DNA of 64,000 bases from JAAGZL01 sp050291365 (GTDB lineage Bacteria > Pseudomonadota > Gammaproteobacteria > Chromatiales > Chromatiaceae): NCBI GenBank assembly GCA_050291365.1, contig JBNKJS010000005.1:1-64000 (forward strand). The letters run 5' to 3'. This document shows positions 1 through 8,817 of this stretch, one piece after another (within the stretch, counting starts at the first letter, position 1; each line of letters opens with the position of its first letter). A program made the position numbers and the translations under genes. Below the pieces are notes generated by a model. That model had not been told where the DNA came from, did no database searches, and worked only from the letters and a program-made list of their open reading frames with translations.

Positions 1-234
1 CTCATCTAATAGTGATAGCTTTCAAGAAGAGGCCATCTTTCCCCCGTAGGGCGTATGCGGTATTAGCTCGGATTTCTCCGAGTTGTCCCCCACTACTAGG
101 CAGATTCCTACGCGTTACTCACCCGTCCGCCACTCGTCAGCAAGAGAGCAAGCTCTCCTCTGTTACCGTTCGACTTGCATGTGTTAAGCATACCGCCAGC
201 GTTCAATCTGAGCCAGGATCAAACTCTTCAGTTT
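1..234 (-). rRNA. rrs: 16S ribosomal RNA, 5' portion (partial)
   Basis: On the minus strand the segment starts with the conserved 16S 5' end (GAAGAGTTTGATCCTGGCTC at about 213-232). It continues through the universal GGCGGACGGGTGAGTAACGC block of the V1-V2 region and runs off the left edge, so only about 234 nt of roughly 1540 are present. The mature 5' end is placed at about 234 by comparison with E. coli 16S. The sequence is gammaproteobacterial in type. The operon reads leftward, away from tyrS. Confidence 0.97.
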
Positions 235-372
235 AAGTTTGAACAGTCTCTATAAGATGAGACCAAATCTTGGCTCGATGAATTACTATCGTTGGAATTG
301 ATAGATGCTTCATCGATATCTCTTGGCCGAAGCCGGGAACCGACGGAGCACCCACACAAATTACCTAATCAT

Positions 373-386
373 ATTGTTAAAGAGCG
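373..386 (-). promoter_or_regulatory. boxA antitermination site in rRNA leader
   Basis: The minus strand reads CGCTCTTTAACAAT, nearly identical to the E. coli rrn boxA (TGCTCTTTAACAA). It lies in the leader between the proximal promoter and the 16S gene, where NusB/NusE load for rRNA antitermination. Confidence 0.85.
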
Positions 387-507
387 GGTTCGACTTTCGC
401 CGAACCAAGACCAACAATTGTAACAACTGTTGTCTTATACCGTCAATAGCTAATTTGCTATTTTCGGCACCGGAGAGCGATATTCTGCTACCCGGTGTGA
501 GGCGCGC

Positions 508-535
508 ATTATACGTGCCTCGCGTTACTGGTCAA
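508..535 (-). promoter_or_regulatory. rRNA operon proximal promoter (P2)
   Basis: On the minus strand there is a -35 TTGACC (530-535), a 16-bp spacer and a perfect -10 TATAAT (508-513). A GC-rich discriminator (GCGCGCC) follows the -10. That discriminator is typical of stringently controlled rRNA promoters. It lies about 270 nt upstream of the 16S gene and upstream of boxA. Confidence 0.75.
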
Positions 536-630
536 GGATTTTCTTTGACCCCGTTTTGCTATACAAAACGGCTGTAACATCTACTGCTGAAACCACTGTT
601 TTTCAAGTACTCCTCAGCAGCAGAAGGCGC

Positions 631-658
631 ATTATACGCAGACGCATGATCCTTGCAA
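631..658 (-). promoter_or_regulatory. rRNA operon distal promoter (P1)
   Basis: On the minus strand there is a -35 TTGCAA (653-658), a 16-bp spacer and -10 TATAAT (631-636), again followed by a GC-rich discriminator (GCGCC). An A/T-rich tract at 660-682 resembles an UP element. It overlaps a palindrome (TTTTACA, loop, TGTAAAA at 676-694) that could bind a regulator or fold at the tail of the upstream tyrS transcript. Together with the promoter at 508-535 this gives the tandem P1/P2 layout known from rrn operons. Confidence 0.7.
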
Positions 659-722
659 TAGTTATTTGAAAGTTTTTTTACAATGAGTGTAAAACCGCGA
701 CTGTTCTTTGCGTTTCCCGGCA

Positions 723-1922
723 CTAAACCAGGGTTACTCGAGCGAAACGACGTTTACCTACCTGATATATATGGGTAGTCCCAGGCATGCAGATCAAACC
801 ACGATCATCCACCCGCTCCCCGTCAATTTTTACTGCCCCCTGCTTGATCATGCGCAAGGCGTCTGAGGTGCTATTAACCAGCTCCGCCTCCTTCAGGAGA
901 TTGGCGATGGGCATGCCATCCGGCCCAGCTTCCAAAGTGTACTCTGGCATCTCATCTGGCATGGCCCCTTTCTGGAAACGGGCGATGAAGCTCTCCCGCG
1001 CCCTGGTGGCGCTATCACCATCATGAAATCGAGTAATCAGCTCTTCGGCCAGCAGGAACTTGATATCCCGCGGATTGGCGCCCTCCTCCACCTGCTTTTG
1101 GAATTGCCCGATCTCCGACATGGAGCGAAAACTGAGCAGCTCGAAGTAGCGCCACATCAGATCATCGGAGATAGACATCAGCTTACCGAACATATCATCC
1201 GGTGAGTCGGTAATACCTATGTAGTTATTAAGGGACTTGGACATCTTCTGCACCCCATCCAATCCTTCCAGGATCGGCATAGTGAGGCACACCTGGGGTT
1301 CCTGTCCGTAGACCTCCTGCAACTGACGTCCAACTAATAGGTTGAATTTCTGGTCGGTCCCGCCCAGTTCCACATCAGCCTTCATAGCCACCGAGTCATA
1401 ACCCTGCACCAGAGGATAGAGGAACTCATGCACTGAGATGGACTGGCCGCCCTTGTAGCGCTTATTGAAATCATCCCGCTCCAGCATACGGGCCACGGTA
1501 TGTTTTGCCGCTAACTGGATCATATCCGCAGCGCTCATCTCTCCCATCCAGGACGAATTGAAGAAAACCGTGGTCTTTTCTGCATCCAGTATCTTGAATA
1601 CCTGATGTTCGTAGGTCTTGGCGTTCTCCAATACCTCTTCCCTAGTGAGGGGCGGGCGGGTAGTGCTTTTGCCAGTGGGATCACCAATCATTGCGGTAAA
1701 ATCACCGATGAGGAACATAACCTCATGCCCCAAGTCCTGAAACTGCCGTAGCTTATTAATCAGGACGGTATGGCCCAAATGCAGATCCGGCGCAGTGGGA
1801 TCAAAACCAGCCTTGATGCGCAGAGGCTCTCCACGCTCCAACTTTTTGACCAGCCCCTCTTCTAACAGGATCTCATCAGCGCCACGCTGAATGATTTCCA
1901 TAGACTCTTTGACAGATGCCAT
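723..1922 (-). CDS. tyrS: Tyrosyl-tRNA synthetase
   Basis: This cytoplasmic class I synthetase attaches tyrosine to tRNA-Tyr. The 399-residue protein carries the HIGH-type signature HLGH (48-51) and KMSKS (226-230). A C-terminal S4 RNA-binding domain covers about residues 335-399. The sequence is closer to the TyrZ-type enzymes of Pseudomonas than to E. coli TyrS. The ATG at 1922 is preceded by a purine-rich GAGAG. It is co-directional with the rRNA operon. The order rRNA-tyrS-M23 peptidase-anmK-erpA is a conserved gammaproteobacterial neighbourhood. Confidence 0.97.
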   Translation of the reverse strand: MASVKESMEIIQRGADEILLEEGLVKKLERGEPLRIKAGFDPTAPDLHLGHTVLINKLRQFQDLGHEVMFLIGDFTAMIGDPTGKSTTRPPLTREEVLENAKTYEHQVFKILDAEKTTVFFNSSWMGEMSAADMIQLAAKHTVARMLERDDFNKRYKGGQSISVHEFLYPLVQGYDSVAMKADVELGGTDQKFNLLVGRQLQEVYGQEPQVCLTMPILEGLDGVQKMSKSLNNYIGITDSPDDMFGKLMSISDDLMWRYFELLSFRSMSEIGQFQKQVEEGANPRDIKFLLAEELITRFHDGDSATRARESFIARFQKGAMPDEMPEYTLEAGPDGMPIANLLKEAELVNSTSDALRMIKQGAVKIDGERVDDRGLICMPGTTHIYQVGKRRFARVTLV

Positions 1923-2294
1923 AACCGTTCTCTCAAACCTTAATTATTATCACAATATCAGGGCGCACAATGTACTAGATGGCGCACTAAAAAGTAACCT
2001 TATTCCACATAAACCCGCATTTTACACCGGACGGACAGGCTAAATTGAAAAAGCACATTTAGATAACGCACAGATTCCACGCATATTGTTACAGATATAT
2101 TTTGCCTTTTCAGACTTCGCCAGTTTGCCTAAAAATTCCTGGACCTGATGAAAAATAAGATTTCTGGGATAATTTTCTCCCATCTGGAGTCAAAGACCAC
2201 TATCGCCCATCCTTGACCATAGGAGAATATTCTGTGAAAAACCGTACATTTGCGACATAATGTTTGGTTAGAAGGTCAGACATAACACTACCGC
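1923..2294. other. Divergent intergenic region, tyrS / M23 peptidase
   Basis: This 372-bp A/T-rich spacer separates the divergent tyrS and M23 peptidase genes and must hold both promoters. I see no coding potential, no strong hairpin and no unambiguous -35/-10 pair. Confidence 0.5.
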
Positions 2295-3803
2295 ATGATA
2301 AAAACGCCTAGATTACGCCCAAACCGAGTCTTAATGCCAAGCCATAAACGACGTCGCCAGAGACTGGCCCTCGCCGCTCTACCGGTAGCGGTTATCTGCG
2401 CGTTCGCCATATATGCCGCCCTGGCTTTTGTGGATTACACACCAACACCAGACACCCCTATAGCTATTGAAAATACACCTACCCAAGATATCACAGAGAT
2501 GCAGGAAGCCAATCAACAGCGGTTGCAAGCAATGGATTTCGAGTCAAAAATTGTGCCTGTAGCCCCTCAATCTGGGGAGACGATCACGCAAGAGCGGAAC
2601 GAAGTTGATCTCTCTAGCCAACTTATAGAGGCTGATGTCCTATTAGTAGAGAAAGAGTTGTTAGATCAACCAAAACCTGAACCAGGTAGATGGCTGGAGG
2701 AAACAGTTGCCAGCGGCGACTCCCTGGCATTGATCTTTGAACGTCTAGGACTCACACCACAGGAACTGCATCAGTTAACCCACAGTAGCGAACATGCGGA
2801 TCAACTCACCACCATAAAACCAGGGGAATCCCTACGCATTAGACTGGACCACGAGGACCGTCTACAGGAACTTGTCTATCAGCCTAACCCAGTAGAGACC
2901 CTGCATTTCACCACCAGTGAAGGGGGCTTTGAGAGCAGAGCTGAAACCAAGGAGCTGAAACAGCGCAGGGGCTATCGCTCAGGCACTATAGTCAGCTCAT
3001 TTTACCTCAGCGCCCAGAAAGCAGGACTATCTGACGGCCTGATTATGGACCTGGCTACAATCTTCGGCTGGGATATAGACTTTGCCCTGGAGATTCGAAA
3101 AGGGGATAGCTTCTCTGTTGTCTATGAAGAAGACTTTATAGAAGATTTTGTAGAAGGCAACAGATACGGTAACGGGCGGATAATAGCAGCGGAATTTTCC
3201 AATCAGGGCAGGATATACCGCGCCATTCGCTACGAAAAGGATGACGGAGATTATGATTATTACTCTCCAGACGGTCGAAGTATGCGCAAGGCCTTTCTGC
3301 GCGCTCCGGTAGACTTCAGACGCATCTCCTCCCGCTTTGCAAAAGAGCGCTATCACCCAGTGCTGGGTAAAAAACGCCCTCACCGTGGAGTGGATTACGC
3401 GGCCGCAACCGGAACCCCCATCAAGGCCGCCGGTGACGGCAAAGTCATATTCCGCGGAAAGAAGAGTGGATACGGCAATACTGTCATTATCAAACACGGC
3501 AGCGAATACTCTACTCTATATGCACATATGTCACGCTTTCGCGGCTCGGTAAAGAATGGCACCAAGGTGCGTCAGGGTGAGATAATTGGATATGTAGGTA
3601 AAACAGGGCTTGCTACCGGACCTCATCTTCATTATGAATTCCGTATAAACGGTAGGCATAAAAACCCATTGACGGTAAAACTACCCTCATCAAAACCTAT
3701 TGAAAAGAGATACAGAGAGGATTTTATGCGGGTCAGTAAACAGCAGGGAGAGGCTTTAGACCAGCTTAACGAGGCATTGCTAGTAACGACTGCAGAGGAA
3801 TAA
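2295..3803 (+). CDS. M23 family murein DD-endopeptidase, MepM-like
   Basis: This is an envelope enzyme expected to cut peptidoglycan crosslinks during wall growth. The 502-residue protein has an Arg/Lys-rich N-terminus and one membrane segment at about 24-46. A LysM/OapA-like domain lies at about 135-200 and a C-terminal LytM/M23 domain at about 345-460. The zinc and catalytic signature is visible as HRGVD (H363, D367) and HLHYE (H444, H446). The start is uncertain: an ATG at 2334 (MPSHKRRRQR) also gives a plausible N-terminus, and neither has a clear Shine-Dalgarno. It lies 14 bp before anmK, linking wall hydrolysis to muropeptide recycling. The architecture matches E. coli MepM (YebA). Confidence 0.92.
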   Translation: MIKTPRLRPNRVLMPSHKRRRQRLALAALPVAVICAFAIYAALAFVDYTPTPDTPIAIENTPTQDITEMQEANQQRLQAMDFESKIVPVAPQSGETITQERNEVDLSSQLIEADVLLVEKELLDQPKPEPGRWLEETVASGDSLALIFERLGLTPQELHQLTHSSEHADQLTTIKPGESLRIRLDHEDRLQELVYQPNPVETLHFTTSEGGFESRAETKELKQRRGYRSGTIVSSFYLSAQKAGLSDGLIMDLATIFGWDIDFALEIRKGDSFSVVYEEDFIEDFVEGNRYGNGRIIAAEFSNQGRIYRAIRYEKDDGDYDYYSPDGRSMRKAFLRAPVDFRRISSRFAKERYHPVLGKKRPHRGVDYAAATGTPIKAAGDGKVIFRGKKSGYGNTVIIKHGSEYSTLYAHMSRFRGSVKNGTKVRQGEIIGYVGKTGLATGPHLHYEFRINGRHKNPLTVKLPSSKPIEKRYREDFMRVSKQQGEALDQLNEALLVTTAEE

Positions 3804-3817
3804 CCGGGACCCGGATT

Positions 3818-4930
3818 ATGGAAAATGGCCTATACATCGGAATTATGTCTGGCACCAGCATGGATGGGGTTGATGCATCTCTGGTGGAGTTCCATCCCCA
3901 GGGCCATACCCATATAGCCAGCCACAACCACCCCTGGCCCCAAGGGCTGCAACAGCAACTCAGGGCCCTGGCCCAACCTGGGGAGAATGAGATAGAGCGG
4001 CTTGGCATCCTGGATGCGAGGGTGGCAGAGGAGTTCGCTCAATGCGCCCTAGACCTGCTGCAAAAGAGCAATACTGAGCCACAGCAGATCAGCGCCATTG
4101 GCAGCCACGGACAGACTATTCGCCACAGGCCGGGGGCTATCCTGCCCTTTACCCTACAGATTGGTGATCCCAACAGAATTGCGGAACTAACCAACATCAC
4201 CACGGTAGCAGATTTCAGACGCAGGGACATGGCAGCCGGCGGCCAGGGTGCGCCATTGGTCTGCGCCTTCCATGATGCCCTGTTTCGTACGATTAATGAG
4301 ACCAGGGTAATTCTCAACCTGGGCGGCATAGCCAATATCACCCTACTCCCGGCGGATTCCAATGATTCTGTTTCCGGTTTCGACACCGGGCCCGGCAACA
4401 CCCTGCTGGATGCCTGGGCAAGACGCCATCTTGATGTGCAATATGATGAGTCCGGCACCTGGGCCGCCACCGGCAGTGTAGAGCAGTCGCTGCTGAGGGA
4501 GATGCTACAAGATGATTATCTGCAACTCCCCCCTCCCAAAAGCACTGGCCCTGAACACTTTAACCTGACCTGGCTCGACTCTATCCTGGCCAAACTACCC
4601 CAGATAGACCCGCAGGACGTACAGGCCACCCTGATAGATTTCAGCGCCACCACCACTGTTCAATCCATCCTTAGAGAGGCTGCGGGATGTGGTCGAGTGA
4701 TAGCCTGCGGGGGGGGCGTGCATAACCTGGAGCTGATGACTAGACTGAGAAAGGAGCTGGGTAACATCCAAATTGATAGCTCCGCTGACCATGGCATCGA
4801 CCCGGATAGCGTTGAGGCTACGGCCTTTGCTTGGCTAGCCAGACAGACACTCCTGGGTTTGCCGGGTAATATTCCAGATGTTACCGGGGCTTCAGGACCG
4901 CGCATCCTAGGCGGCATCTATCCAGCATAA
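3818..4930 (+). CDS. anmK: Anhydro-N-acetylmuramic acid kinase
   Basis: AnmK opens and phosphorylates 1,6-anhydro-MurNAc to MurNAc-6-phosphate, a cytoplasmic step of peptidoglycan recycling. The 370-residue length is normal for the family. The N-terminal phosphate-loop signature GIMSGTSMDGVD lies at about 9-20. The motifs GSHGQTIRH, DFRRRDMAAGGQGAPL and GFDTGPGN are typical of AnmK. It directly follows the M23 peptidase gene, probably in one transcript, and ends just before a strong hairpin at 4948-4982. Confidence 0.96.
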   Translation: MENGLYIGIMSGTSMDGVDASLVEFHPQGHTHIASHNHPWPQGLQQQLRALAQPGENEIERLGILDARVAEEFAQCALDLLQKSNTEPQQISAIGSHGQTIRHRPGAILPFTLQIGDPNRIAELTNITTVADFRRRDMAAGGQGAPLVCAFHDALFRTINETRVILNLGGIANITLLPADSNDSVSGFDTGPGNTLLDAWARRHLDVQYDESGTWAATGSVEQSLLREMLQDDYLQLPPPKSTGPEHFNLTWLDSILAKLPQIDPQDVQATLIDFSATTTVQSILREAAGCGRVIACGGGVHNLELMTRLRKELGNIQIDSSADHGIDPDSVEATAFAWLARQTLLGLPGNIPDVTGASGPRILGGIYPA

Positions 4931-4947
4931 AGCACCTGGGCAAGGTC

Positions 4948-4982
4948 TAAGGGGTCAGTGTCTCTTAACACTAGACCCCTTA
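4948..4982. terminator. Bidirectional hairpin between anmK and erpA
   Basis: Arms TAAGGGGTC (4948-4956) plus AGTGT (4957-4961) pair with ACACT (4968-4972) and GACCCCTTA (4974-4982), with one bulged A and a 6-nt loop. It lies between the convergent anmK and erpA genes and likely terminates both. The flanking T tracts are short, so strength is uncertain. Confidence 0.7.
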
Positions 4983-5003
4983 AAACTCAGTTTATTTGAT
5001 CAG

Positions 5004-5351
5004 CTAGGCTGAAAAGGATGACCCACAACCACAGGTGGTCTGGGCATTAGGGTTACGTATCACGAATTGCGCACCCGTCAGATCCTCTACAAAGTCGATC
5101 TCCGCGCCATTTAGATATTGCATGCTCAGTGGGTCTATTAACAACCCAACGCCGTCAGTCTCTACCCTTACATCTCCCTCTGTCTGATTTTCATCAAAGG
5201 TAAAGCCATACTGAAAGCCGGAACAGCCTCCACCCTGTACATATATCCTCAGATTAAGTGAAGGATTACCCTCTTCCTCAATAAGAGATGCCACCTTGGT
5301 AGCTGCCGCAGAGGTAAAAACCAAAGGGCTATCTGTCTCATTCTCGCTCAT
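5004..5351 (-). CDS. erpA: Iron-sulfur cluster insertion protein ErpA
   Basis: This A-type carrier delivers [4Fe-4S] clusters to apo-proteins, including the isoprenoid enzymes IspG/IspH in E. coli. The 115-residue protein has the three conserved ligand cysteines: C43 in GGGCSGF, and C107 and C109 in the C-terminal CGCGSSF motif. A good Shine-Dalgarno (GAGGAG, 8-nt spacer) precedes the ATG. It sits between a bactofilin gene and the anmK terminator, as in Pseudomonas. Compare the second, atypical A-type protein at 15105-15506. Confidence 0.96.
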   Translation of the reverse strand: MSENETDSPLVFTSAAATKVASLIEEEGNPSLNLRIYVQGGGCSGFQYGFTFDENQTEGDVRVETDGVGLLIDPLSMQYLNGAEIDFVEDLTGAQFVIRNPNAQTTCGCGSSFSA

Positions 5352-5411
5352 TACATCTACTCCTCACTCAACCCAAAAGGCCGAGCTATCTAACAAAAAA
5401 CAACCACACAT

Positions 5412-5894
5412 TCAAAGATCTGTCATGGTGGCCTGACCTTTTATTGTTGTTGTTTTTTTGCTTATGTCCTCCTTAACCGCAGCTTCAGGCTTCTGTGCCT
5501 TAGCACTCTCTACACCGTCATAACCAATTCTGCGCTGGGGTTCATCGGCATGAATCAACTGGCCGTTCACAGACGCCCCCATGGCCATCTCCAACAGATT
5601 ATAGTAGACGGTTCCGGTGACCCGTGCCTTGGGGGCCAATTCAACTCTATGACCGCCGTACACATCACCATTTATCTCGCCGTTGATAATTACGTTTGGA
5701 ACATGGATGTCGCCGTCAATAACGCCTTTCTCACTTAAGGTTAGGGCCGAGGTACTATCCGGCTCTGCCTGTACATTACCTTTTATCCGGCCGTCTACAT
5801 GTAACCCACCGGAAAAAATAATGTTACCTGCGATCTCCGTTCCATCGCCGATCACGGTTGCAATCTTCGTTGCCTTTGATTTACCAAATACCAT
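5412..5894 (-). CDS. Bactofilin (polymer-forming cytoskeletal protein)
   Basis: Bactofilins polymerise without nucleotide and scaffold envelope or morphogenesis proteins. The 160-residue protein has the typical central beta-helix of short repeats: GNIIFSGGLHVDGRIKGNV, then GVIDGDIHVPNVIINGEINGD, then VTGTVYYNLLEMAMGASVNG. Short polar tails flank the core. SD GAGGAA precedes the ATG. The position between a DUF6776 membrane protein and erpA is conserved in many gammaproteobacteria. Its neighbours (M23 peptidase, coiled-coil membrane protein) fit a cell-wall scaffolding role, which is inference. A second bactofilin is at 62803-63270. Confidence 0.93.
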   Translation of the reverse strand: MVFGKSKATKIATVIGDGTEIAGNIIFSGGLHVDGRIKGNVQAEPDSTSALTLSEKGVIDGDIHVPNVIINGEINGDVYGGHRVELAPKARVTGTVYYNLLEMAMGASVNGQLIHADEPQRRIGYDGVESAKAQKPEAAVKEDISKKTTTIKGQATMTDL

Positions 5895-5927
5895 AATTAT
5901 TCCTCATTAGTCTGAATCGACACACCT

Positions 5928-6689
5928 TTAGCTTGAGACCACCCATTTAAAACGCTTCTTAATAGGCTTGAATTTATCACCTTCCGGTTTAACCTCTATT
6001 GTAACACCAGATGGCTTAAAACTACTCGGAAGCAGAAATTCCCCTTCTATATTCTGAAAATGCTTAAACCGCATCCTGATCTTACCCTGCTCATCTCCAC
6101 TCACCTGCTTAAGGGGCAAAGTACGCTTTTTTCCACCCTGTTCACCTGCAAGCGTTATGTATACAGACCCCTCAAGGTACTCAGGGTTCTTTGATACCTT
6201 GCTTATGGTAAAAGAGTACGAAAAGCTATTCTCACCCTTACCCGGTTGCAGACGCAATCTTTGTAGATGTAAAACTCCTTTTCCCAGTTTAGAGGAGACC
6301 ATGCCCCTCAGGAAAACCAACTCCTCCTCCATCTTTAGGCGCTCATTCTGATCCGCCTTCAGTTGATCCTGGACCTTGGATAGAGTCTCTAGGTCTATCT
6401 CTCTCAGATGCCCCATCTTGGTATAACTCTCCTGCAGCCCTTTATTCTTCTTTCTTAATACACCAATCAGCCTCTCCTGGCGATCTCTCGTCTGCTCCAA
6501 TTCCCTGATTTGTGACACGAATGGATCTTTTTCATCAACAGCCGGAAAAAACCAAGTCTTCACTAACAGACCAAGCAAAATAACCACAAGGATTACAGCA
6601 ATAACCAGATAGCCCTTCGGGACCATCGACTCATGATGGATCCTTGGCATCCGGCTTCTACCAAACATGGCATCTAACATCATCTTCAC
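5928..6689 (-). CDS. DUF6776 family membrane-anchored coiled-coil protein
   Basis: The function of this 253-residue protein is unknown. A short basic cytoplasmic N-terminus is followed by one membrane helix (about 27-48), a predicted coiled coil (about 55-130) and a soluble periplasmic beta-rich domain (about 140-250). This is the layout of the DUF6776 family that accompanies argC, bactofilin and erpA in Pseudomonas and relatives. It lies 33 bp upstream of the bactofilin gene on the same strand, so a structural partnership with that bactofilin is plausible but inferred. A later ATG at residue 4, 8 or 14 is possible. Confidence 0.8.
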   Translation of the reverse strand: MKMMLDAMFGRSRMPRIHHESMVPKGYLVIAVILVVILLGLLVKTWFFPAVDEKDPFVSQIRELEQTRDRQERLIGVLRKKNKGLQESYTKMGHLREIDLETLSKVQDQLKADQNERLKMEEELVFLRGMVSSKLGKGVLHLQRLRLQPGKGENSFSYSFTISKVSKNPEYLEGSVYITLAGEQGGKKRTLPLKQVSGDEQGKIRMRFKHFQNIEGEFLLPSSFKPSGVTIEVKPEGDKFKPIKKRFKWVVSS

Positions 6690-6736
6690 TCAACAGATTG
6701 GGATGGGCTCGGCAGATTACAACCGCGTAATCAACC

Positions 6737-7765
6737 TCATGGAAGCAGTGCTACGATTTCCAGACCGAGTCTTTCGTCCAGCCCAAACATGAGGTTCATG
6801 TTCTGGACCGCCTGTCCGGCAGCTCCTTTCACCAGATTATCAATTACCGACAGCACCACCACCGTATCACTGTTTTGTGGACGGTGGACCGCTATCCTGC
6901 ACATATTACTACCACGAACACTGCGGGTCTCCGGATGACTGCCCGCCGGCAACACATCCACGAATGGCTCATCAGCATAGAACTCTGCAAAAATCTTTTG
7001 CAGATCTACCTGGCCAACCATCTGGCCATAGAGCGTGGCGTGGATGCCGCGGATCATGGGCACCAGGTGCGGCACAAAGGTCAGACCCACGCCCTTTCCT
7101 GCTATATCTGATAAGGTCTGGGATATCTCCGGAAGGTGTCTATGGCCCGGAACAGCGTAGGCCTTAAAGCTCTCATCACACTCTCCCATAAGGGTTCCCA
7201 CATTGGCCTTGCGTCCAGCACCACTGACACCGGACTTGGTATCAGCTATCAAACCATCAATCTCCAGAAGACCTCTATCCAAAAGCGGCAGAAATCCTAG
7301 TGTAACCGCAGTGGGGTAGCAGCCAGGATTAGCCACCAGCCGCGCATTTTTAATTGCCTCCCGGTTTATCTCCGGCAGTCCATACACCGCCTCTGACAAC
7401 AAATCGGGACAGGTATGGGGCATGCCGTACCACTGATCCCACTGTGCGGAATCTTTCAGACGAAAGTCTGCGGCCAGATCAATGACACTAATATTGTTAC
7501 TCAATAGCTCAGGCACCATCTGCATGGCGGTGCCGTTGGGAGTAGCAAAGAATACCAGATCACACCCCTGTAGCCTGGACAGGTCCGGCTCACTAAACTC
7601 CAGATCAACCATTCCCCGCAGGTTGGGGAAAAGATCTGCCACTGCGGTCCCAGCCTCTGAACGGGAAGTGATCACGCACAGCTCCACCTCCGGATGAGTT
7701 GCCAAAATCCGCAGCAACTCAACTCCGGTGTAACCTGTACCACCTACTATTCCAACCTTGATCAT
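6737..7765 (-). CDS. argC: N-acetyl-gamma-glutamyl-phosphate reductase
   Basis: ArgC reduces N-acetylglutamyl phosphate to the semialdehyde with NADPH in arginine biosynthesis. The protein (342 residues from this start) has the Rossmann motif GIVGGTGYTGVELLR at its N-terminus. The catalytic cysteine is C149 in NPGCYPTA. The ATG at 7765 is chosen because family members begin MIKVGIVG; a TTG 15 nt upstream is also in frame. A short terminator-like hairpin at 7809-7832 lies just upstream on the same strand. It could end an upstream transcript or attenuate argC. Confidence 0.96.
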   Translation of the reverse strand: MIKVGIVGGTGYTGVELLRILATHPEVELCVITSRSEAGTAVADLFPNLRGMVDLEFSEPDLSRLQGCDLVFFATPNGTAMQMVPELLSNNISVIDLAADFRLKDSAQWDQWYGMPHTCPDLLSEAVYGLPEINREAIKNARLVANPGCYPTAVTLGFLPLLDRGLLEIDGLIADTKSGVSGAGRKANVGTLMGECDESFKAYAVPGHRHLPEISQTLSDIAGKGVGLTFVPHLVPMIRGIHATLYGQMVGQVDLQKIFAEFYADEPFVDVLPAGSHPETRSVRGSNMCRIAVHRPQNSDTVVVLSVIDNLVKGAAGQAVQNMNLMFGLDERLGLEIVALLP

Positions 7766-7808
7766 GCTTTGATCCCGCAAATTCGCTGCTCTTGCACATC
7801 CTGCACAT

Positions 7809-7832
7809 AAAAAAACGGCCCAACAAGCCGCC
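7809..7832 (-). terminator. Rho-independent terminator or leader hairpin upstream of argC
   Basis: On the minus strand CGGCTT, loop GTT and GGGCCG (two G.U pairs) are followed by seven T. It begins 6 nt after the stop of a small open frame (7838-8086, minus) and ends about 44 nt before the argC start. It therefore either ends that small transcript or attenuates argC. Confidence 0.55.
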
Positions 7833-7837
7833 TTTAA

Positions 7838-8086
7838 TTAAAACGGTGTTCTCTCCCTGCCATTTTTCACCCATTTTTTAGGGCAAATACCCACAGTTAT
7901 GCTTTCCGAACGAATATATTCCCACCATTCAGCCAAGTCAAATAACTGTAGATCAACAATTTTTAGACGGTTGAAATAGGCATAACCAAGCCACATCTTG
8001 TTAGACAACAGTGAAACCAGGGACATTTCCAGCTGTCCATTGATGTACAATAGAGAAAACCAATAGCCCAAAGGATCAAAACCCAT
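7838..8086 (-). CDS. Hypothetical small aromatic-rich protein
   Basis: An open frame of about 82 codons starts at an ATG (8086) that overlaps the first bases of the divergent DUF4126 gene, and stops with TAA at 7838. The translation is Trp/Tyr/Phe rich (for example LFDLAEWWEYIRSE) and I do not recognise it. Two things favour a real gene: it fills an otherwise empty 300-bp gap, and a U-tract hairpin follows the stop at once. Against it are no clear Shine-Dalgarno and an AT-rich context. It may instead be the non-coding leader of argC and the DUF4126 promoter. Confidence 0.35.
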   Translation of the reverse strand: MGFDPLGYWFSLLYINGQLEMSLVSLLSNKMWLGYAYFNRLKIVDLQLFDLAEWWEYIRSESITVGICPKKWVKNGRERTPF

Positions 8087-8783
8087 GGAAACAATCCAAG
8101 CCATTTCCCTAACCTTGGGCGTAGCATGGGCCGCAGGCATCAATCTGTATGCTGCAATTCTGGTTCTCGGCTACCTGGGGACCACCGGCAGTGTTGACCT
8201 GCCGCCGGATCTACAGATTCTGACCAACCCAGCGGTAATGATGGCGGCTGGTTTTATGTACTGTGTTGAGTTCTTTGCAGACAAGGTACCCGGCGTGGAT
8301 ACTGGGTGGGATGCCCTGCATACATTCATCCGCATCCCGGCTGGCGCCCTGCTAGCAGCCGGTATGGCCCAAGGTCTGGAGATGGGGCCGGCTGCAGAGC
8401 TAGTGGGCCTGATTATTGGTGGAGGCCTATCTGCGACCAGCCACCTAACCAAAACCGGAAGCCGAGTGCTTATCAACACCTCGCCGGAGCCATTCAGTAA
8501 CTGGACTGCTTCCATAGCTGAGGACCTGGTGGTAGTTGGCGGACTCTGGGCCTCACTACAGTATCCATGGCTGTTCATACTGGCTCTGGTCTGCTTCATT
8601 CTACTGATAATATGGCTGCTGCCTAAGATCTGGCGCGCACTAAAGCGTGTTTTTAGAGCCATAGGAGAGTTCTTCCGCGGCAAGTCAGAAACAGATTCCA
8701 CCCAGGACAAGGGTTCAAGCAGTACACGCGAAGAGATATTACAGTCGCTCTACCACGACGCTAACGAGAGCACAAAGGGCTGA
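8085..8783 (+). CDS. DUF4126 domain-containing membrane protein
   Basis: The molecular function is unknown. The 232-residue hydrophobic protein has several membrane segments in its first 185 residues. Its motif pattern (LTLGVAWAAGINLYAAILVLG, then EFFADKVPGVDTGWD, then GGGLSATSHLTKTGSR) is characteristic of the DUF4126 family. A basic and polar C-terminal tail begins at about 190. It is 34 bp upstream of hemJ on the same strand, so the two are probably co-transcribed. The start overlaps a small divergent frame. Confidence 0.85.
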   Translation: METIQAISLTLGVAWAAGINLYAAILVLGYLGTTGSVDLPPDLQILTNPAVMMAAGFMYCVEFFADKVPGVDTGWDALHTFIRIPAGALLAAGMAQGLEMGPAAELVGLIIGGGLSATSHLTKTGSRVLINTSPEPFSNWTASIAEDLVVVGGLWASLQYPWLFILALVCFILLIIWLLPKIWRALKRVFRAIGEFFRGKSETDSTQDKGSSSTREEILQSLYHDANESTKG

Positions 8784-8817
8784 CGAGTCAATACAAGAGT
8801 AAGAAGGAAAACAGAAG

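Noticed and set aside
12..577. Small open frames on the plus strand at the left edge
   Set aside because: They lie antisense to the 16S gene, its leader and promoters, and have no ribosome binding sites or recognisable products.
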